DNA of 64,000 bases from Candidatus Aminicenantota bacterium (GCA_011772495.1 WVZL01000046.1:1-64000), one strand, 5' to 3'; shown: positions 27,325 through 35,765, numbered from the stretch's first letter. Made by a program: numbers and translations. Notes: generated by a model not told the origin, from the letters alone.

Positions 27325-27819
27325 ATGGATTTAAGTGCTTTCAGCATGGAAGATTTACTCCTCTCTGCTTTGAAGGCTGAGACTGAAAGTAGAGATGTCT
27401 ATAATAAATTGGCCGATGGACTTAAAAACGCCCTCTTAAAAGACAGGTTAAAATTCTTATCCGGGGAGGAAGAAAAACATAGGATTTTCTTTGAGATGCT
27501 TTTCCAGCAGAAATTTCAGGGCAAAGAAATCGCACTCCCGGAAAAGACCCCTGTTCCTCTGCCGGATATCAAGATCGAAGACGAGGCCCTCCCGATAAGT
27601 GAAATTTTCTGGCGGGCCATGCAGGCTGAAATGGCTGCTCATGACTTTTATCGAAGCTTGGCAGAGAAAATTACAGACGAACCACGGGTAAAAAAAATGC
27701 TTCTCTACATTGCCACGATGGAAAAAGGACATTACAAGCTCCTGGAGATCGAAAAAGAGAACGCCGAAAAATTCGAAGCCTATGATATGGAATGGCCGAT
27801 GATGCACATCGGCGCCTGA
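27325..27819 (+). CDS. Ferritin-like diiron protein (copy 2)
   Basis: This is a 164-residue ferritin-like protein related to the preceding gene. Helices carry AETESRDVYNKLA, SGEEEKHRIFFEML, QAEMAAHDFYRSLA and MEKGHYKLLEIE, giving the two carboxylate/His pairs of a diiron centre. There is no rubredoxin ribbon. A proline-rich linker (about residues 70-90) separates the halves. The ribosome site AAAGGAGG precedes the ATG, and the gene lies 61 bp downstream of the previous ferritin-like gene. It probably arose by duplication within the island. It could serve peroxide reduction or iron storage; the first fits the neighbours better. Confidence 0.82.
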   Translation: MDLSAFSMEDLLLSALKAETESRDVYNKLADGLKNALLKDRLKFLSGEEEKHRIFFEMLFQQKFQGKEIALPEKTPVPLPDIKIEDEALPISEIFWRAMQAEMAAHDFYRSLAEKITDEPRVKKMLLYIATMEKGHYKLLEIEKENAEKFEAYDMEWPMMHIGA

Positions 27820-27945
27820 GATAGCCTAATTTTTTTATAAAGATATATTCAGAAGCTGGGAAACCTTGTATAAAATCTGATGATATTGCCTAAATTCCTG
27901 AACTCAAAGAATTTCTAAGAAACAATCAGGAAAAAGGAGGCTAGA

Positions 27946-28509
27946 ATGGATGTCCAACAGGCCATAAACGAGAGAAGAGCCTACCGTTCCCTGGAACCTG
28001 TAGAAATCACAGAAAAGCTGGTTAAAGATTTAGCCAAGAATGCTCAACTAGCTCCCTCCTGCTCCAACAGCCAGCCGACAAGATTCATTTTCGTCTATGC
28101 GCCGGCGTCTTTGAAAGAACTCCATGCTGCCCTTTCACCAGGGAATGCGTGGGCCCAGGCCGCATCGCTAATCATCGTGGTGTTCAGCAAAAGGGAAGAT
28201 GACTGCCTCATCAGGGATAGGGAGTACTATCAATTTGATACAGGCCTGGCCACAGCTTTTCTTATCCTGAGAGCGACTGAATTAGGACTGGTTGCCCATC
28301 CGATTGCTGGATTCAGCCCCAAGAAGACCAAGGAGATCCTCGGAATTCCCGAAGAATATAAAGTCATCACCCTGGTCAACGTAGGCAAGCATTCAGAGAC
28401 CATCAGCCCCGTGCTTTCCGATGAACAAGTCAAAGCCGAAAAAAAAAGACCGAAAAGAATTCCTTTGAATAAATTCGTTTACTTCAACCATTTCCAAAGC
28501 AAAATATAA
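27946..28509 (+). CDS. Nitroreductase family flavoprotein
   Basis: This is a 187-residue nitroreductase-fold protein. The N-terminal FMN-binding signature AINERRAYRSLEP and APSCSNSQPTRFIFV match the family, as do the central helix AFLILRATELGLVAHPIAGF and the C-terminal VNVGKHSE. These enzymes pass electrons from NAD(P)H through FMN to nitro compounds, quinones or flavins. In this setting it may supply electrons to the ferritin-like proteins that lack a rubredoxin domain, which is inference. AAAGGAGG precedes the ATG. The stop codon overlaps the ribosome site of the Ni-SOD gene, which indicates co-translation. Confidence 0.88.
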   Translation: MDVQQAINERRAYRSLEPVEITEKLVKDLAKNAQLAPSCSNSQPTRFIFVYAPASLKELHAALSPGNAWAQAASLIIVVFSKREDDCLIRDREYYQFDTGLATAFLILRATELGLVAHPIAGFSPKKTKEILGIPEEYKVITLVNVGKHSETISPVLSDEQVKAEKKRPKRIPLNKFVYFNHFQSKI

Positions 28510-28522
28510 GGAGGTCCATGAA

Positions 28523-29005
28523 ATGAAAAAAACAATATTCATGACTGTTTTCCTACTTTTCACCTTGGCCATGGGACAGTATGCATTCTCGCACTGCCAG
28601 ATTCCCTGCGGAATCTATGATGACCAAATGAGATTCAACATGGTCGAGGAAAATATTCTGACCATTGAAAAATCCATGAAGCAGATCAGAGAGCTCTCCC
28701 AGCAGCCTGATAAAAATTTCAATCAGATCGTGCGCTGGACTCTCAACAAAGAACATCATGCCGATGAAATTGCTCACATCGTGTCTTACTATTTCCTAGC
28801 TCAACGCGTGAAGCCGACTGATCAAAAAGATCTGAAGGCACACAAAGAGTACCTGGCTAAAATCACTATACTCCATGAAATGATTCTCCAGGCCATGAAA
28901 GCCAAGCAAACCACAGACCTTGCCCACACGGAAAAATTGCGTTCTCTTCTCAATGTTTTCCACAAGCTTTATTTTGGGGAAATAGCCGCTGAGCACAGCC
29001 ATTAA
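28523..29005 (+). CDS. sodN: Nickel superoxide dismutase, exported
   Basis: This is a 160-residue precursor of Ni-SOD, which converts superoxide to oxygen and hydrogen peroxide. The nickel hook HCQIPCGIYDD begins at residue 24. His1, Cys2 and Cys6 of the mature chain would be H24, C25 and C29, as in the known enzymes. The first 23 residues are a typical Sec signal (basic KK, hydrophobic FMTVFLLFTLAMG, then QYAFS), so signal peptidase cleavage after AFS would directly free the N-terminal histidine that nickel needs. No sodX-like processing peptidase is adjacent. The rest is the helical bundle of the family. An AAGGAGG site overlaps the nitroreductase stop. The mature form of about 137 residues has an HSH tail. 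Confidence 0.9.
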   Translation: MKKTIFMTVFLLFTLAMGQYAFSHCQIPCGIYDDQMRFNMVEENILTIEKSMKQIRELSQQPDKNFNQIVRWTLNKEHHADEIAHIVSYYFLAQRVKPTDQKDLKAHKEYLAKITILHEMILQAMKAKQTTDLAHTEKLRSLLNVFHKLYFGEIAAEHSH

Positions 29006-29037
29006 AAAAATAAACAGAGAACCTGAATACTATTCTT

Positions 29038-31068
29038 ATGAGTGAACGACCCAACCGCCTGGCAGCAGAGAAAAGCCCTTATCTCCAACAGCACGCTCAT
29101 AATCCTGTGGACTGGTATCCCTGGGGAGAAGAAGCCTTTGAGAAGGCCCGCCAGGAGGACAAACCCGTATTTCTTTCTATCGGATACTCTACTTGCCATT
29201 GGTGCCATGTGATGGCCAGAGAAAGCTTCGAAGACAGGGAGATCGCTAACCTTTTGAATCAATACTTTGTCTCTGTAAAGGTGGACCGTGAAGAACGACC
29301 TGACGTAGACAATGCTTACATGCAGGTCTGCCTCGCCCTGACAGGATCGGGCGGATGGCCCTTGACCATCATCATGACGCCCGAAAAAAAACCCTTCCTG
29401 GCTGGAACATATTTTCCTAAAGAAAGAAGGCGGGGGAGACCCGGACTCAAAGAAATACTTCCCCAAGTTCATAATTTCTGGATCCAAGAAAGAGAGAAAA
29501 TTCTCGACTCCTCAACAGAAATCATCGATTTCCTCAAACAACAGAAACCAGAGAAAACCCATGACCTGGACAAAGGAGCAATTCATGAAACTTTTCGTCT
29601 CTTAGAACAGAGCTTTGACCAGGAATACGGAGGATTCGGCGTTTCGCCCAAATTTCCCACTCCTCATTATTACACCTTCCTTTTAAGGTTTTATTACCAA
29701 ACAGGAAATCAAAGAGCCTTGGATATGATCAATAAATCTCTGACTGCCATGAGGCTGGGGGGATTGTACGATCACCTGGGCTATGGTTTTCATAGATACA
29801 GCACCGACCAGATGTTCCTGGTTCCTCATTTCGAAAAAATGCTCTATGACCAGACTAATCTCTTAGAGGTCTATCTCGAAGCTTATCAAATCACCAAAAT
29901 CAACTTGTTTAGAGAAACAGTGAAGGAAATTCTATCTTATCTGAAAAGAGAAATGCTGGCGCCAGAAGGAGCCTTCTATTCAGCCGAAAGCGCAGAAAGC
30001 GAGGGGGAAGAAGGCAGATTCTATACGTTTACCCGAAGAGAAATTGCAGAAATCCTGGGAAAGGACAGAGCTGACCTCATCTGCCAACTCTTCAACATCA
30101 AAGAAAAAGGAAACTTTCGCGAGGAATCAACTCAAAGACTCAGCGGAAAAAACATACTCTACCTAAGAGAACAAACACCCCAAGAATCGAAAACTCTAGT
30201 CAAGGATTCACTAAATAAACTTTTCCTTTACAGGAAAAAAAGGGAAAAACCTGCCCTCGATGATAAAATCATCACTGCCTGGAATGGACTATTAATCTCT
30301 TCCTTAGCCCAGGCAGGTGGAGTCTTTCCTCGCTCTGAAGCCTTAAGAATGGCAGAAAAAGCAGCCGGTTTCATAATCAAAAGCCTGTATCTCAACGATC
30401 GCCTGTTCAGGCGTTATAAAGAAGGAGAAGTCAAGATCAAAGGCTATCTTGATGATTATGCCTATTTCATTCGAGGCTTGATAAGCCTCTTCCAGGTTAC
30501 ACAAAAAGAAGAATATCTGAAACTGGCCTTAAGCCTGGCACGCGAAATGATTGAGCTTTTTTGGGATAAAAAAGAAGGAGGCTTCTTCTTGAACGGTAGA
30601 GATTCAGAAAAAATGATCCTCGACCTCAAAGATACCTACGATGGGGCTTTCTCTTCCCCGAATACCATGGCTGCTTATGATTTGATAACGCTCTCCAACA
30701 TCACCCAGGACTCTGAGATCAAGACATATGCGCAGGAGCAGTACGATTTCATGTCCCGGTTGGCAATCCATAACTTGACAGCCTTGGCAGGCTTTATGTC
30801 ATACCTAGATTTAGCCCTCACCCCTCCAAAAGAGATCGTTCTGGTCAATGATACAGGGAAAAAGTTTCTTGATCTATTGAACAAATCATTCCTTCCCGAC
30901 ACCAACTACGTCTACCCGAGCTCGCTTCTGCCCTGGACCAAAGCTTACCTAAAAGGCTCAGCAGAGCCCACAATTTATATCTGCGAGAATTTTTCCTGTA
31001 AAAAGCCTTTACACAGCCTAAAAGAACTCAAAGCTGCCCTTAAAAAAAGAAACGGGCGGACCGCTTAA
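29038..31068 (+). CDS. DUF255 thioredoxin-domain protein (YyaL/SSP411 type)
   Basis: This is a 676-residue protein. The N-terminal DUF255 thioredoxin-like domain has the family hallmark [14 protein letters not shown] and the redox motif [16 protein letters not shown], followed by a (alpha/alpha)6-type barrel resembling N-acylglucosamine epimerases (for example [15 protein letters not shown] and [11 protein letters not shown]). The family is widespread but its reaction is not settled. A CHWC redox pair fits the surrounding oxidative-stress genes. There is no signal peptide, so it is cytoplasmic. The start lies 32 bp after the Ni-SOD stop with a weak AGAGAA site. It is the last gene of the first transcription unit, before a repeat-filled gap. 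Confidence 0.92.
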   Translation: MSERPNRLAAEKSPYLQQHAHNPVDWYPWGEEAFEKARQEDKPVFLSIGYSTCHWCHVMARESFEDREIANLLNQYFVSVKVDREERPDVDNAYMQVCLALTGSGGWPLTIIMTPEKKPFLAGTYFPKERRRGRPGLKEILPQVHNFWIQEREKILDSSTEIIDFLKQQKPEKTHDLDKGAIHETFRLLEQSFDQEYGGFGVSPKFPTPHYYTFLLRFYYQTGNQRALDMINKSLTAMRLGGLYDHLGYGFHRYSTDQMFLVPHFEKMLYDQTNLLEVYLEAYQITKINLFRETVKEILSYLKREMLAPEGAFYSAESAESEGEEGRFYTFTRREIAEILGKDRADLICQLFNIKEKGNFREESTQRLSGKNILYLREQTPQESKTLVKDSLNKLFLYRKKREKPALDDKIITAWNGLLISSLAQAGGVFPRSEALRMAEKAAGFIIKSLYLNDRLFRRYKEGEVKIKGYLDDYAYFIRGLISLFQVTQKEEYLKLALSLAREMIELFWDKKEGGFFLNGRDSEKMILDLKDTYDGAFSSPNTMAAYDLITLSNITQDSEIKTYAQEQYDFMSRLAIHNLTALAGFMSYLDLALTPPKEIVLVNDTGKKFLDLLNKSFLPDTNYVYPSSLLPWTKAYLKGSAEPTIYICENFSCKKPLHSLKELKAALKKRNGRTA

Positions 31069-31081
31069 AATTCTTTTATTT

Positions 31082-31105
31082 GGGGTCAGGTCTTGACTTT
31101 CAACG
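31082..31105 (+). repeat. GGGGTCAGGTCTTGACTTTC short repeat, copy 1
   Basis: This is a short direct match to the left arm of the 43231-43261 terminator hairpin and to segments at 50125 (same orientation) and 54314 and 62415 (inverse). Here only one arm is present, so it does not form a hairpin. Confidence 0.5.
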
Positions 31106-31136
31106 TTTTGCTACCTAGATCATATATAAGTAAGTA

Positions 31137-31288
31137 GGGGACGGTTCTATTTTTTTGTAGGGTTTCAGATTTTTTCATGCCGGAGTCGCGCTTTGTCATT
31201 ATTAAAAGGCCTGTTTTCCCTTTCATCTCTTAGGCATTAATCTCTATGAAGTTTGACTCTGTTTTTGAGAAAAAATAGAACCGTCCCC
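31137..31288. repeat. Inverted-repeat element, GGGGACGGTTCTATTTTTTC family, copy 4
   Basis: The left arm GGGGACGGTTCTATTTTTTT (31137-31156) and right arm GAAAAAATAGAACCGTCCCC (31269-31288) are inverse complements except for the innermost base. The 112-bp interior has no recognised gene. The right end lies 20 bp before the -35 box of the second PerR-like gene. Confidence 0.75.
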
Positions 31289-31308
31289 ATTTTTTTCCTT
31301 TTTTTTCC

Positions 31309-31336
31309 TTGACAAATACAAAATTTAGTTTATAAT
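31309..31336 (+). promoter_or_regulatory. Consensus sigma-70 promoter of the second PerR-like gene
   Basis: A perfect -35 TTGACA (31309-31314) and perfect -10 TATAAT (31331-31336) have a 16-bp spacer. The predicted start at about 31343 leaves only about 9 nt before the ATG at 31352, so the message is nearly leaderless and lacks a ribosome site. AT-rich half-dyads within the spacer could be a PerR box. Confidence 0.75.
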
Positions 31337-31351
31337 TGCTACATAATTAAA

Positions 31352-31837
31352 ATGAATACAAAATTGAAATATTTTAAAAAAATCCTTAATGATAGGGGTA
31401 TCAAGCCCACCTACCAAAGGCTGAAGATACTTGAATACTTGAGCAAAAACATGAAGAACCATCCGACGGTGGAGATGATCCATGAGGAACTCTTAAAAGA
31501 TATTCCGATTATATCGCTGACGACTGTTTACAATACCCTGAATGCTTTCCTAGAAAAGGGGCTAGTTGACGGAGTTACCATCACTGGAACCGAAACCCGT
31601 TATGACCTCGATGCGAGTTCTCATCACCATTTCCTTTGTAAAGAATGCGGCAAGATCATCGATATTGAGGTGCCATGTGCTTTTGCTGAAGGAGAGAAAA
31701 CAGTAGTTAGAGGGAATAGGATTGAGGAAGTGCACGGATACTTCAAGGGAATCTGCAAGGAATGTACCGATAGCTTTAAGAACAAAACAAAAAAAAGCAA
31801 TATTTCTAGATCAAAAACAGGACAACCCAATAGATGA
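31352..31837 (+). CDS. Fur family transcriptional regulator, PerR-like (copy 2)
   Basis: This is a 161-residue Fur-family repressor. It has the winged helix (IKPTYQRLKILEYL, ISLTTVYNTLNAF) and the metal site RYDLDASSHHHFLCKECGKIIDIE, with a CxxC pair here and another in GICKECTD. The Asp in the KIIDIE segment again favours PerR over Fur. It resembles copy 1 (26281-26715) but is clearly a distinct paralogue, with a basic C-terminal tail (KNKTKKSNISRSK). It heads the second part of the island: rubrerythrin, DUF438/hemerythrin, TusA, DsrE and the IscS homologue. It is controlled by a near-consensus promoter. Confidence 0.9.
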   Translation: MNTKLKYFKKILNDRGIKPTYQRLKILEYLSKNMKNHPTVEMIHEELLKDIPIISLTTVYNTLNAFLEKGLVDGVTITGTETRYDLDASSHHHFLCKECGKIIDIEVPCAFAEGEKTVVRGNRIEEVHGYFKGICKECTDSFKNKTKKSNISRSKTGQPNR

Positions 31838-31913
31838 TTCCCAAGAAAAGGAATGAGAATAAAGAGATCAAATCTAAAAACCAATTTATGATCGATTGAT
31901 AAGGAGGTCAAAC

Positions 31914-32489
31914 ATGAAAAACTTGAAAAGCACCAAGACGGAACAAAACCTTTTGACTGCCTTTGCCGGAGAATCGCAGGCGAGAAACCGCTATACCTTC
32001 TTCGCCTCGAAGGCTAGAAAGGAAGGCTATGAACAGATCTCTGGGATATTCTCTGAGACTGCAGACAATGAAAAAGAGCACGCAGAGAGACTCTTCAAAT
32101 TCTTGGAGGGCGGTGAAGTTGATATCAGCGCTGCTTTTCCAGCCGGAGTGATCGGTGTAACTGCCGATAATCTCAAAGGCGCTGCAGCAGGAGAAAACTA
32201 CGAATACACAACCATGTACCCTGAATTTGCCAAGATAGCTGATGAAGAAGGATTCCCTGAGATAGCTGACACGATGAGAGCCATCGCTGTGGCTGAAAAA
32301 CAGCATGAGAAAAGATATTTAGCCCTTCTCGCCAATATCAATGATAACCGAGTTTTCAAGCGAGAAAAGGTTGTGAAGTGGAAATGCCGCAACTGCGGCT
32401 ATATCCATGAAGGTGAGGAAGCCCCTGAAGAGTGTCCTGCCTGTGCCCATCCCAGGGCCTACTATGAATTATTGGAAGAGAACTGGTAA
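31914..32489 (+). CDS. rbr: Rubrerythrin
   Basis: This is a 191-residue classical rubrerythrin, a peroxide reductase. The N-terminal diiron four-helix bundle has [32 protein letters not shown] and the second half [15 protein letters not shown]. The C-terminal rubredoxin-like FeS4 ribbon reads [12 protein letters not shown]...CPACAHP. An upstream in-frame ATG exists at 31896, but AAGGAGG lies directly before the ATG at 31914, which starts the conserved N-terminus. It follows the second PerR-like gene, consistent with peroxide induction. Of the three ferritin-like proteins in the window, only this one is self-contained for electron entry. Confidence 0.95.
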   Translation: MKNLKSTKTEQNLLTAFAGESQARNRYTFFASKARKEGYEQISGIFSETADNEKEHAERLFKFLEGGEVDISAAFPAGVIGVTADNLKGAAAGENYEYTTMYPEFAKIADEEGFPEIADTMRAIAVAEKQHEKRYLALLANINDNRVFKREKVVKWKCRNCGYIHEGEEAPEECPACAHPRAYYELLEENW

Positions 32490-32554
32490 TCCTGTGGGAA
32501 AATTAATCAGGACTTTTAATGGATTGCTAAATATTAAGGAATGGAGGTGAAGAT

Positions 32555-33760
32555 ATGAGCGAGCAATCGAATAAAAAAGATACCTTAAAGGAAATCATCA
32601 AGAGGCTCCACGAAGGAGGAGACCCGATCAAGATCAAAGAAGAGTTTAAAGATTTGCTCAAAGACACTTCAACAGCGGAGATAGCAAAGGTCGAAGAAGA
32701 ACTCATCAAAGAAGGGATGCCGAGAGAAGAAATCCACAAGCTCTGCGACGTCCACATTGCCCTGTTCAAGGAATCCATGGAAGAGAAAAAAGTGTTGGCT
32801 CCGCCTGGCCATCCCATCCATATTCTCATGGAAGAACATAAGCTTCTGCTGCAGTTTGCTGAGGAGCTGAAGAAAATCGCTAACAAGATAGAAAATAAAG
32901 ATCTCGTTTCGGCCAAAGAAGAACTAGGACGATTAAAGCAAATCGAAGACAGCCTCAAAAACTCGGAAAGCCATTATATCCGGGAAGAAAATGTGCTTTT
33001 CCCCTATCTCGAGAAACACGGCATCACTCAACCTCCAGCCGTCATGTGGATGGAGCATGACAAGATACGAGAAATAGAGAAAGATCTATACGAACTCATC
33101 GCCACCCATGAGCAGGTGGATTTCGAGCATTTCGTGATGGACCTGAACGATAGAGCCGTCTTGCTGGCTGAGACGCTTTCGAGTCATTTCTACAAGGAAA
33201 ACAACATTCTCTTTCCCACCGGCTTGAAGGTTATCACTGAGAATGAATGGCCTGACATCAGAAAAGAATTTGATGAGCTGGGATATTGCCCCTTTACTCC
33301 TGAGGCAGCCAAGATAGCTACAGAAATGGCTGAGAAGCCAGTTTCTCAACCTGGGATCGAAGGAATGGTTGCTTTCGAGACCGGCAATCTAGACCATGAA
33401 GAGGTGGAATCGATCTTCAGCACTCTTCCCGTTGATGTGACTTTTGTCGACAAAGACGATACAGTTCGGTTTTTCAGTGAAACTAAAGAGAGAATATTCC
33501 CCCGGACAAAAGCAGTCATTGGCCGCAAGGTTCAGCAATGCCATCCCCAGAAAAGTCTCCATGTCGTCAACCAGATACTGGATGATTTCAAGAATGGACG
33601 GAAAGAAGTCGCCGAGTTCTGGATTAGTCTTAACGGAAAGTTCATCCACATCCGGTACTTCCCGGTTCGGAATAAGAGCGGAGATTATCTTGGGTGTTTA
33701 GAAGTTACTCAGGATATCACAGATATAAAGAAAATCGAGGGTGAGAAAAGACTGCTGTAG
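32555..33760 (+). CDS. DUF438 / hemerythrin HHE / PAS domain protein
   Basis: This is a 401-residue cytoplasmic protein with three parts. Residues 5-85 match DUF438 (KRLHEGGDPIKIKEEFKDLL, GMPREEIHKLCDVH). Residues 90-240 form a hemerythrin-like helical bundle (HPIHILMEEHKLL, SHYIREENVLFPYLE, MEHDKIREIE, HFYKENNILFP), whose His/Glu set would bind a diiron site reacting with oxygen or nitric oxide. Residues 285-400 form a PAS domain (VDVTFVDKDDTVRFF, FPRTKAVIGRKVQQCHP). The whole is typical of oxygen/NO-responsive sensors in anaerobes. An ATGGAGGTGA site precedes the start. It lies between rubrerythrin and the sulfur-carrier genes on the same strand. Confidence 0.92.
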   Translation: MSEQSNKKDTLKEIIKRLHEGGDPIKIKEEFKDLLKDTSTAEIAKVEEELIKEGMPREEIHKLCDVHIALFKESMEEKKVLAPPGHPIHILMEEHKLLLQFAEELKKIANKIENKDLVSAKEELGRLKQIEDSLKNSESHYIREENVLFPYLEKHGITQPPAVMWMEHDKIREIEKDLYELIATHEQVDFEHFVMDLNDRAVLLAETLSSHFYKENNILFPTGLKVITENEWPDIRKEFDELGYCPFTPEAAKIATEMAEKPVSQPGIEGMVAFETGNLDHEEVESIFSTLPVDVTFVDKDDTVRFFSETKERIFPRTKAVIGRKVQQCHPQKSLHVVNQILDDFKNGRKEVAEFWISLNGKFIHIRYFPVRNKSGDYLGCLEVTQDITDIKKIEGEKRLL

Positions 33761-33839
33761 TCTTTGTGAAGGATCAAGATTAAAGTCATAAGTTCGGTAC
33801 ATCGTACTAGAGAAAGTAAAGCCGAAAAAGGAGGATCGC

Positions 33840-34082
33840 ATGACTACAAACATTGTTTCCGACGCAGAACTGGACTGCGTGGGTCTTTACTGCCCGATGC
33901 CCATCGCCATGACCAAAGCAGAAATCGAAAGAATCGAGATAGGACAAGTGCTGAAGGTTGAAGCGGATGACCCTGCAGCCGAAGAGGATATCAAACGATG
34001 GGCAAAAAGAACCGGCCATGAGATCCTCAAGTTTGAAAAGGAAGGTAATCTATTAACCTTCTACATAAAAAGAACGAAATGA
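33840..34082 (+). CDS. TusA-family sulfur carrier protein
   Basis: This is an 80-residue TusA/SirA-like protein with the two-layer fold and the persulfide cysteine in the family motif LDCVGLYCPMPIAMTKAEI (CPxP). TusA proteins accept sulfane sulfur from cysteine desulfurases or rhodaneses and pass it to DsrE-type partners. An AAAGGAGGATCGC site adjoins the ATG. The next two genes encode a DsrE-type protein (13 bp away) and an IscS homologue (9 bp away from that), so the three form a tight operon and a likely sulfur-transfer chain. Confidence 0.92.
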   Translation: MTTNIVSDAELDCVGLYCPMPIAMTKAEIERIEIGQVLKVEADDPAAEEDIKRWAKRTGHEILKFEKEGNLLTFYIKRTK

Positions 34083-34095
34083 GGAGGTTTTTCCT

Positions 34096-34455
34096 ATGAG
34101 CAAAATACTCTATGTCCAAACAAGCGGCCTGGATACTCCTGAACGATTGTACGCGCCTTTCATACTGGCTACCACAGCTAGAGCCATGGATATCGAGGCT
34201 GATATCTATTTTGTGATAAAAGGGGTGACCGTTGTTAAAAAGGGAGAGGCAGAAAATATCAAATTGGGCGACTTCCCTAGCTTGAAGGAGGTCATGGACC
34301 AAGCCGTAGCTGCTGGCGTGAAGCTTCACGTCTGCGAGCAGAGCTGTCAACTTTTTGGAATGCCAAGGGGGAATTTTACTCCCGAAGCTAAGATTGTTGG
34401 AGCTGCCACCCTCAACGACCTGGCCCTAGAGGCTGATGCCATCCTCAATTTTTAG
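34096..34455 (+). CDS. DsrE family protein
   Basis: This is a 119-residue single-domain DsrE/DsrF-like protein. It has the fold pattern ILYVQTSGLDTPERLYAPF, then DIEADIYFVIKGVTVV, and the reactive region KLHVCEQSCQLFGM, with two cysteines four apart near the position of the sulfur-carrying cysteine in DsrE and TusD. AGGAGG precedes the ATG. Its place between TusA and the IscS homologue suggests persulfide relay. The oxidation state handled and the final acceptor cannot be read from sequence. Confidence 0.9.
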   Translation: MSKILYVQTSGLDTPERLYAPFILATTARAMDIEADIYFVIKGVTVVKKGEAENIKLGDFPSLKEVMDQAVAAGVKLHVCEQSCQLFGMPRGNFTPEAKIVGAATLNDLALEADAILNF

Positions 34456-34464
34456 GGGAGAGAC

Positions 34465-35619
34465 ATGAATAGGATCTATCTGGACCATGCCTCGGCAATG
34501 CCCGTTGATCCGAGAGTCTTGAAATTCGCCGAAAAATACCTTCAAGATGTCTTCGGCAATCCCTCCACCCTTCATTCGGTAGGAGGAGAGGCGAAGCAGG
34601 TGATCGATGAGGCCCGGGAAAAAATCGCTACCCTAATAAATGCCGAGGATGCAAACAGTATTATCTTTACCAGCGGAGCCACTGAATCCAACAATCTAGC
34701 TATAAAGGGAACGGCGCTCAAAAATATCGTGAGAGGAAAGGAAGTTGCCACCAGCGCCATAGAACATATGTCTGTCCTCAATCCGATGAAAGAACTCCAG
34801 AAAAACGGTTTTCAGCTGAACATCATTCCTGTCGATTCAACCGGGATCGTCGATATCAAGGAGCTCAGCCGGGTTTTAACCAAAAACACTACCTTGACCT
34901 CGATCATGTACGCCAACAATGAAATCGGGACCATAGAACCCATGAAGGAGATAAGCCAAATCGTTCATGAGAAGGGACTATTCCTGCATACGGATGCAAC
35001 TGCCGCGGCGGGACGGATACCCATCGATGTCCAAAAAGACGGAATAGACCTATTAACTCTATCGTCTAATGATCTATACGGTCCGCAAGGAGTTGGCGCT
35101 TTATACATTAAACCCAAAGTCAAGCTTCAACCGATCCTTCCTGGGGGAGGACAGGAACGGGGGCTTAGATCTGGAACAGAGAATCTCTTTGCCATTGCGG
35201 GAATGGGAGAAGCAGCCAAGATTGCTAAGGATGAAATGGAGCAGGAAAGCAAAAGGCTCCAGGAGATAAGGGATAAACTTATCGAAGAGATATTGCAGAT
35301 AGAAGAATCCTTCCTTACTGGTCATCCCACCCAAAGGCTTCCCCACCATGCAAGTTTCCGTTTCAGCCGGATAGAGGGAGAGAGCATCCTCCTCAATCTG
35401 GACATGGGCTACAATATTCAGGTGGCCACTGGTTCTGCCTGCTCCTCCAGGACCTTAGAACCCTCGAGCGTGCTCTTGGCGATAGGCTTAAAACACGAAG
35501 AGGCTCATGGCTCGCTGGTCTTGACCTTGGGACGGTCAAATAAGGCAGAAGATGTGCCGCTAATATCCAAGGCTGTTAGGGAAACAGTCGAGAAGTTAAG
35601 AAGACTTTCCCCTTTGTAG
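34465..35619 (+). CDS. Cysteine desulfurase (IscS/NifS) homologue lacking the PLP lysine
   Basis: This is a 384-residue fold-type I aminotransferase-class-V protein of cysteine desulfurase length and order: YLDHASAMPVDPRV, FTSGATESNNLAIKG, AIEHMSVLNP, FLHTDATAAAG, LYGPQGVGALY, SGTEN and the persulfide-loop cysteine in TGSACSSRTLEPS (Cys326). The catalytic core is altered. Where IscS has S-x-H-K this protein has S-S-N202-D203, so the PLP lysine is Asp and the preceding His is Asn. The Gln of DATQ is Ala180, and the substrate arginine of SIRFSLGR is Val352. The fold, Asp177 and Cys326 are intact. Archaeoglobus fulgidus IscS is, as I recall, also reported with Asp at the lysine site. Probably a persulfide/Fe-S scaffold partner, not a PLP enzyme. 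Confidence 0.88.
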   Translation: MNRIYLDHASAMPVDPRVLKFAEKYLQDVFGNPSTLHSVGGEAKQVIDEAREKIATLINAEDANSIIFTSGATESNNLAIKGTALKNIVRGKEVATSAIEHMSVLNPMKELQKNGFQLNIIPVDSTGIVDIKELSRVLTKNTTLTSIMYANNEIGTIEPMKEISQIVHEKGLFLHTDATAAAGRIPIDVQKDGIDLLTLSSNDLYGPQGVGALYIKPKVKLQPILPGGGQERGLRSGTENLFAIAGMGEAAKIAKDEMEQESKRLQEIRDKLIEEILQIEESFLTGHPTQRLPHHASFRFSRIEGESILLNLDMGYNIQVATGSACSSRTLEPSSVLLAIGLKHEEAHGSLVLTLGRSNKAEDVPLISKAVRETVEKLRRLSPL

Positions 35620-35765
35620 GATCATGGAGATCGGCAAGGACTGAGAGATCAGCGGCCTAGCTTGATGAAAATCAGGGGAATTTAAGAGGGATTAAATACC
35701 TATCCTAATAAAAAGCATCCCGCCCTTCCTCGACGGAACTCTCAAAAAAATCGTCCTGAAGTGAA

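Noticed and set aside
31137-31288. A complete insertion sequence
   Set aside because: The element is only 152 bp and contains no transposase frame; only the inverted ends are seen.
34465-35619. Calling the IscS homologue a decayed pseudogene
   Set aside because: The frame is full length with a tight operon position, and the cysteine loop, Asp177 and other fold residues are preserved. Loss is confined to the PLP and substrate sites, which fits repurposing better.
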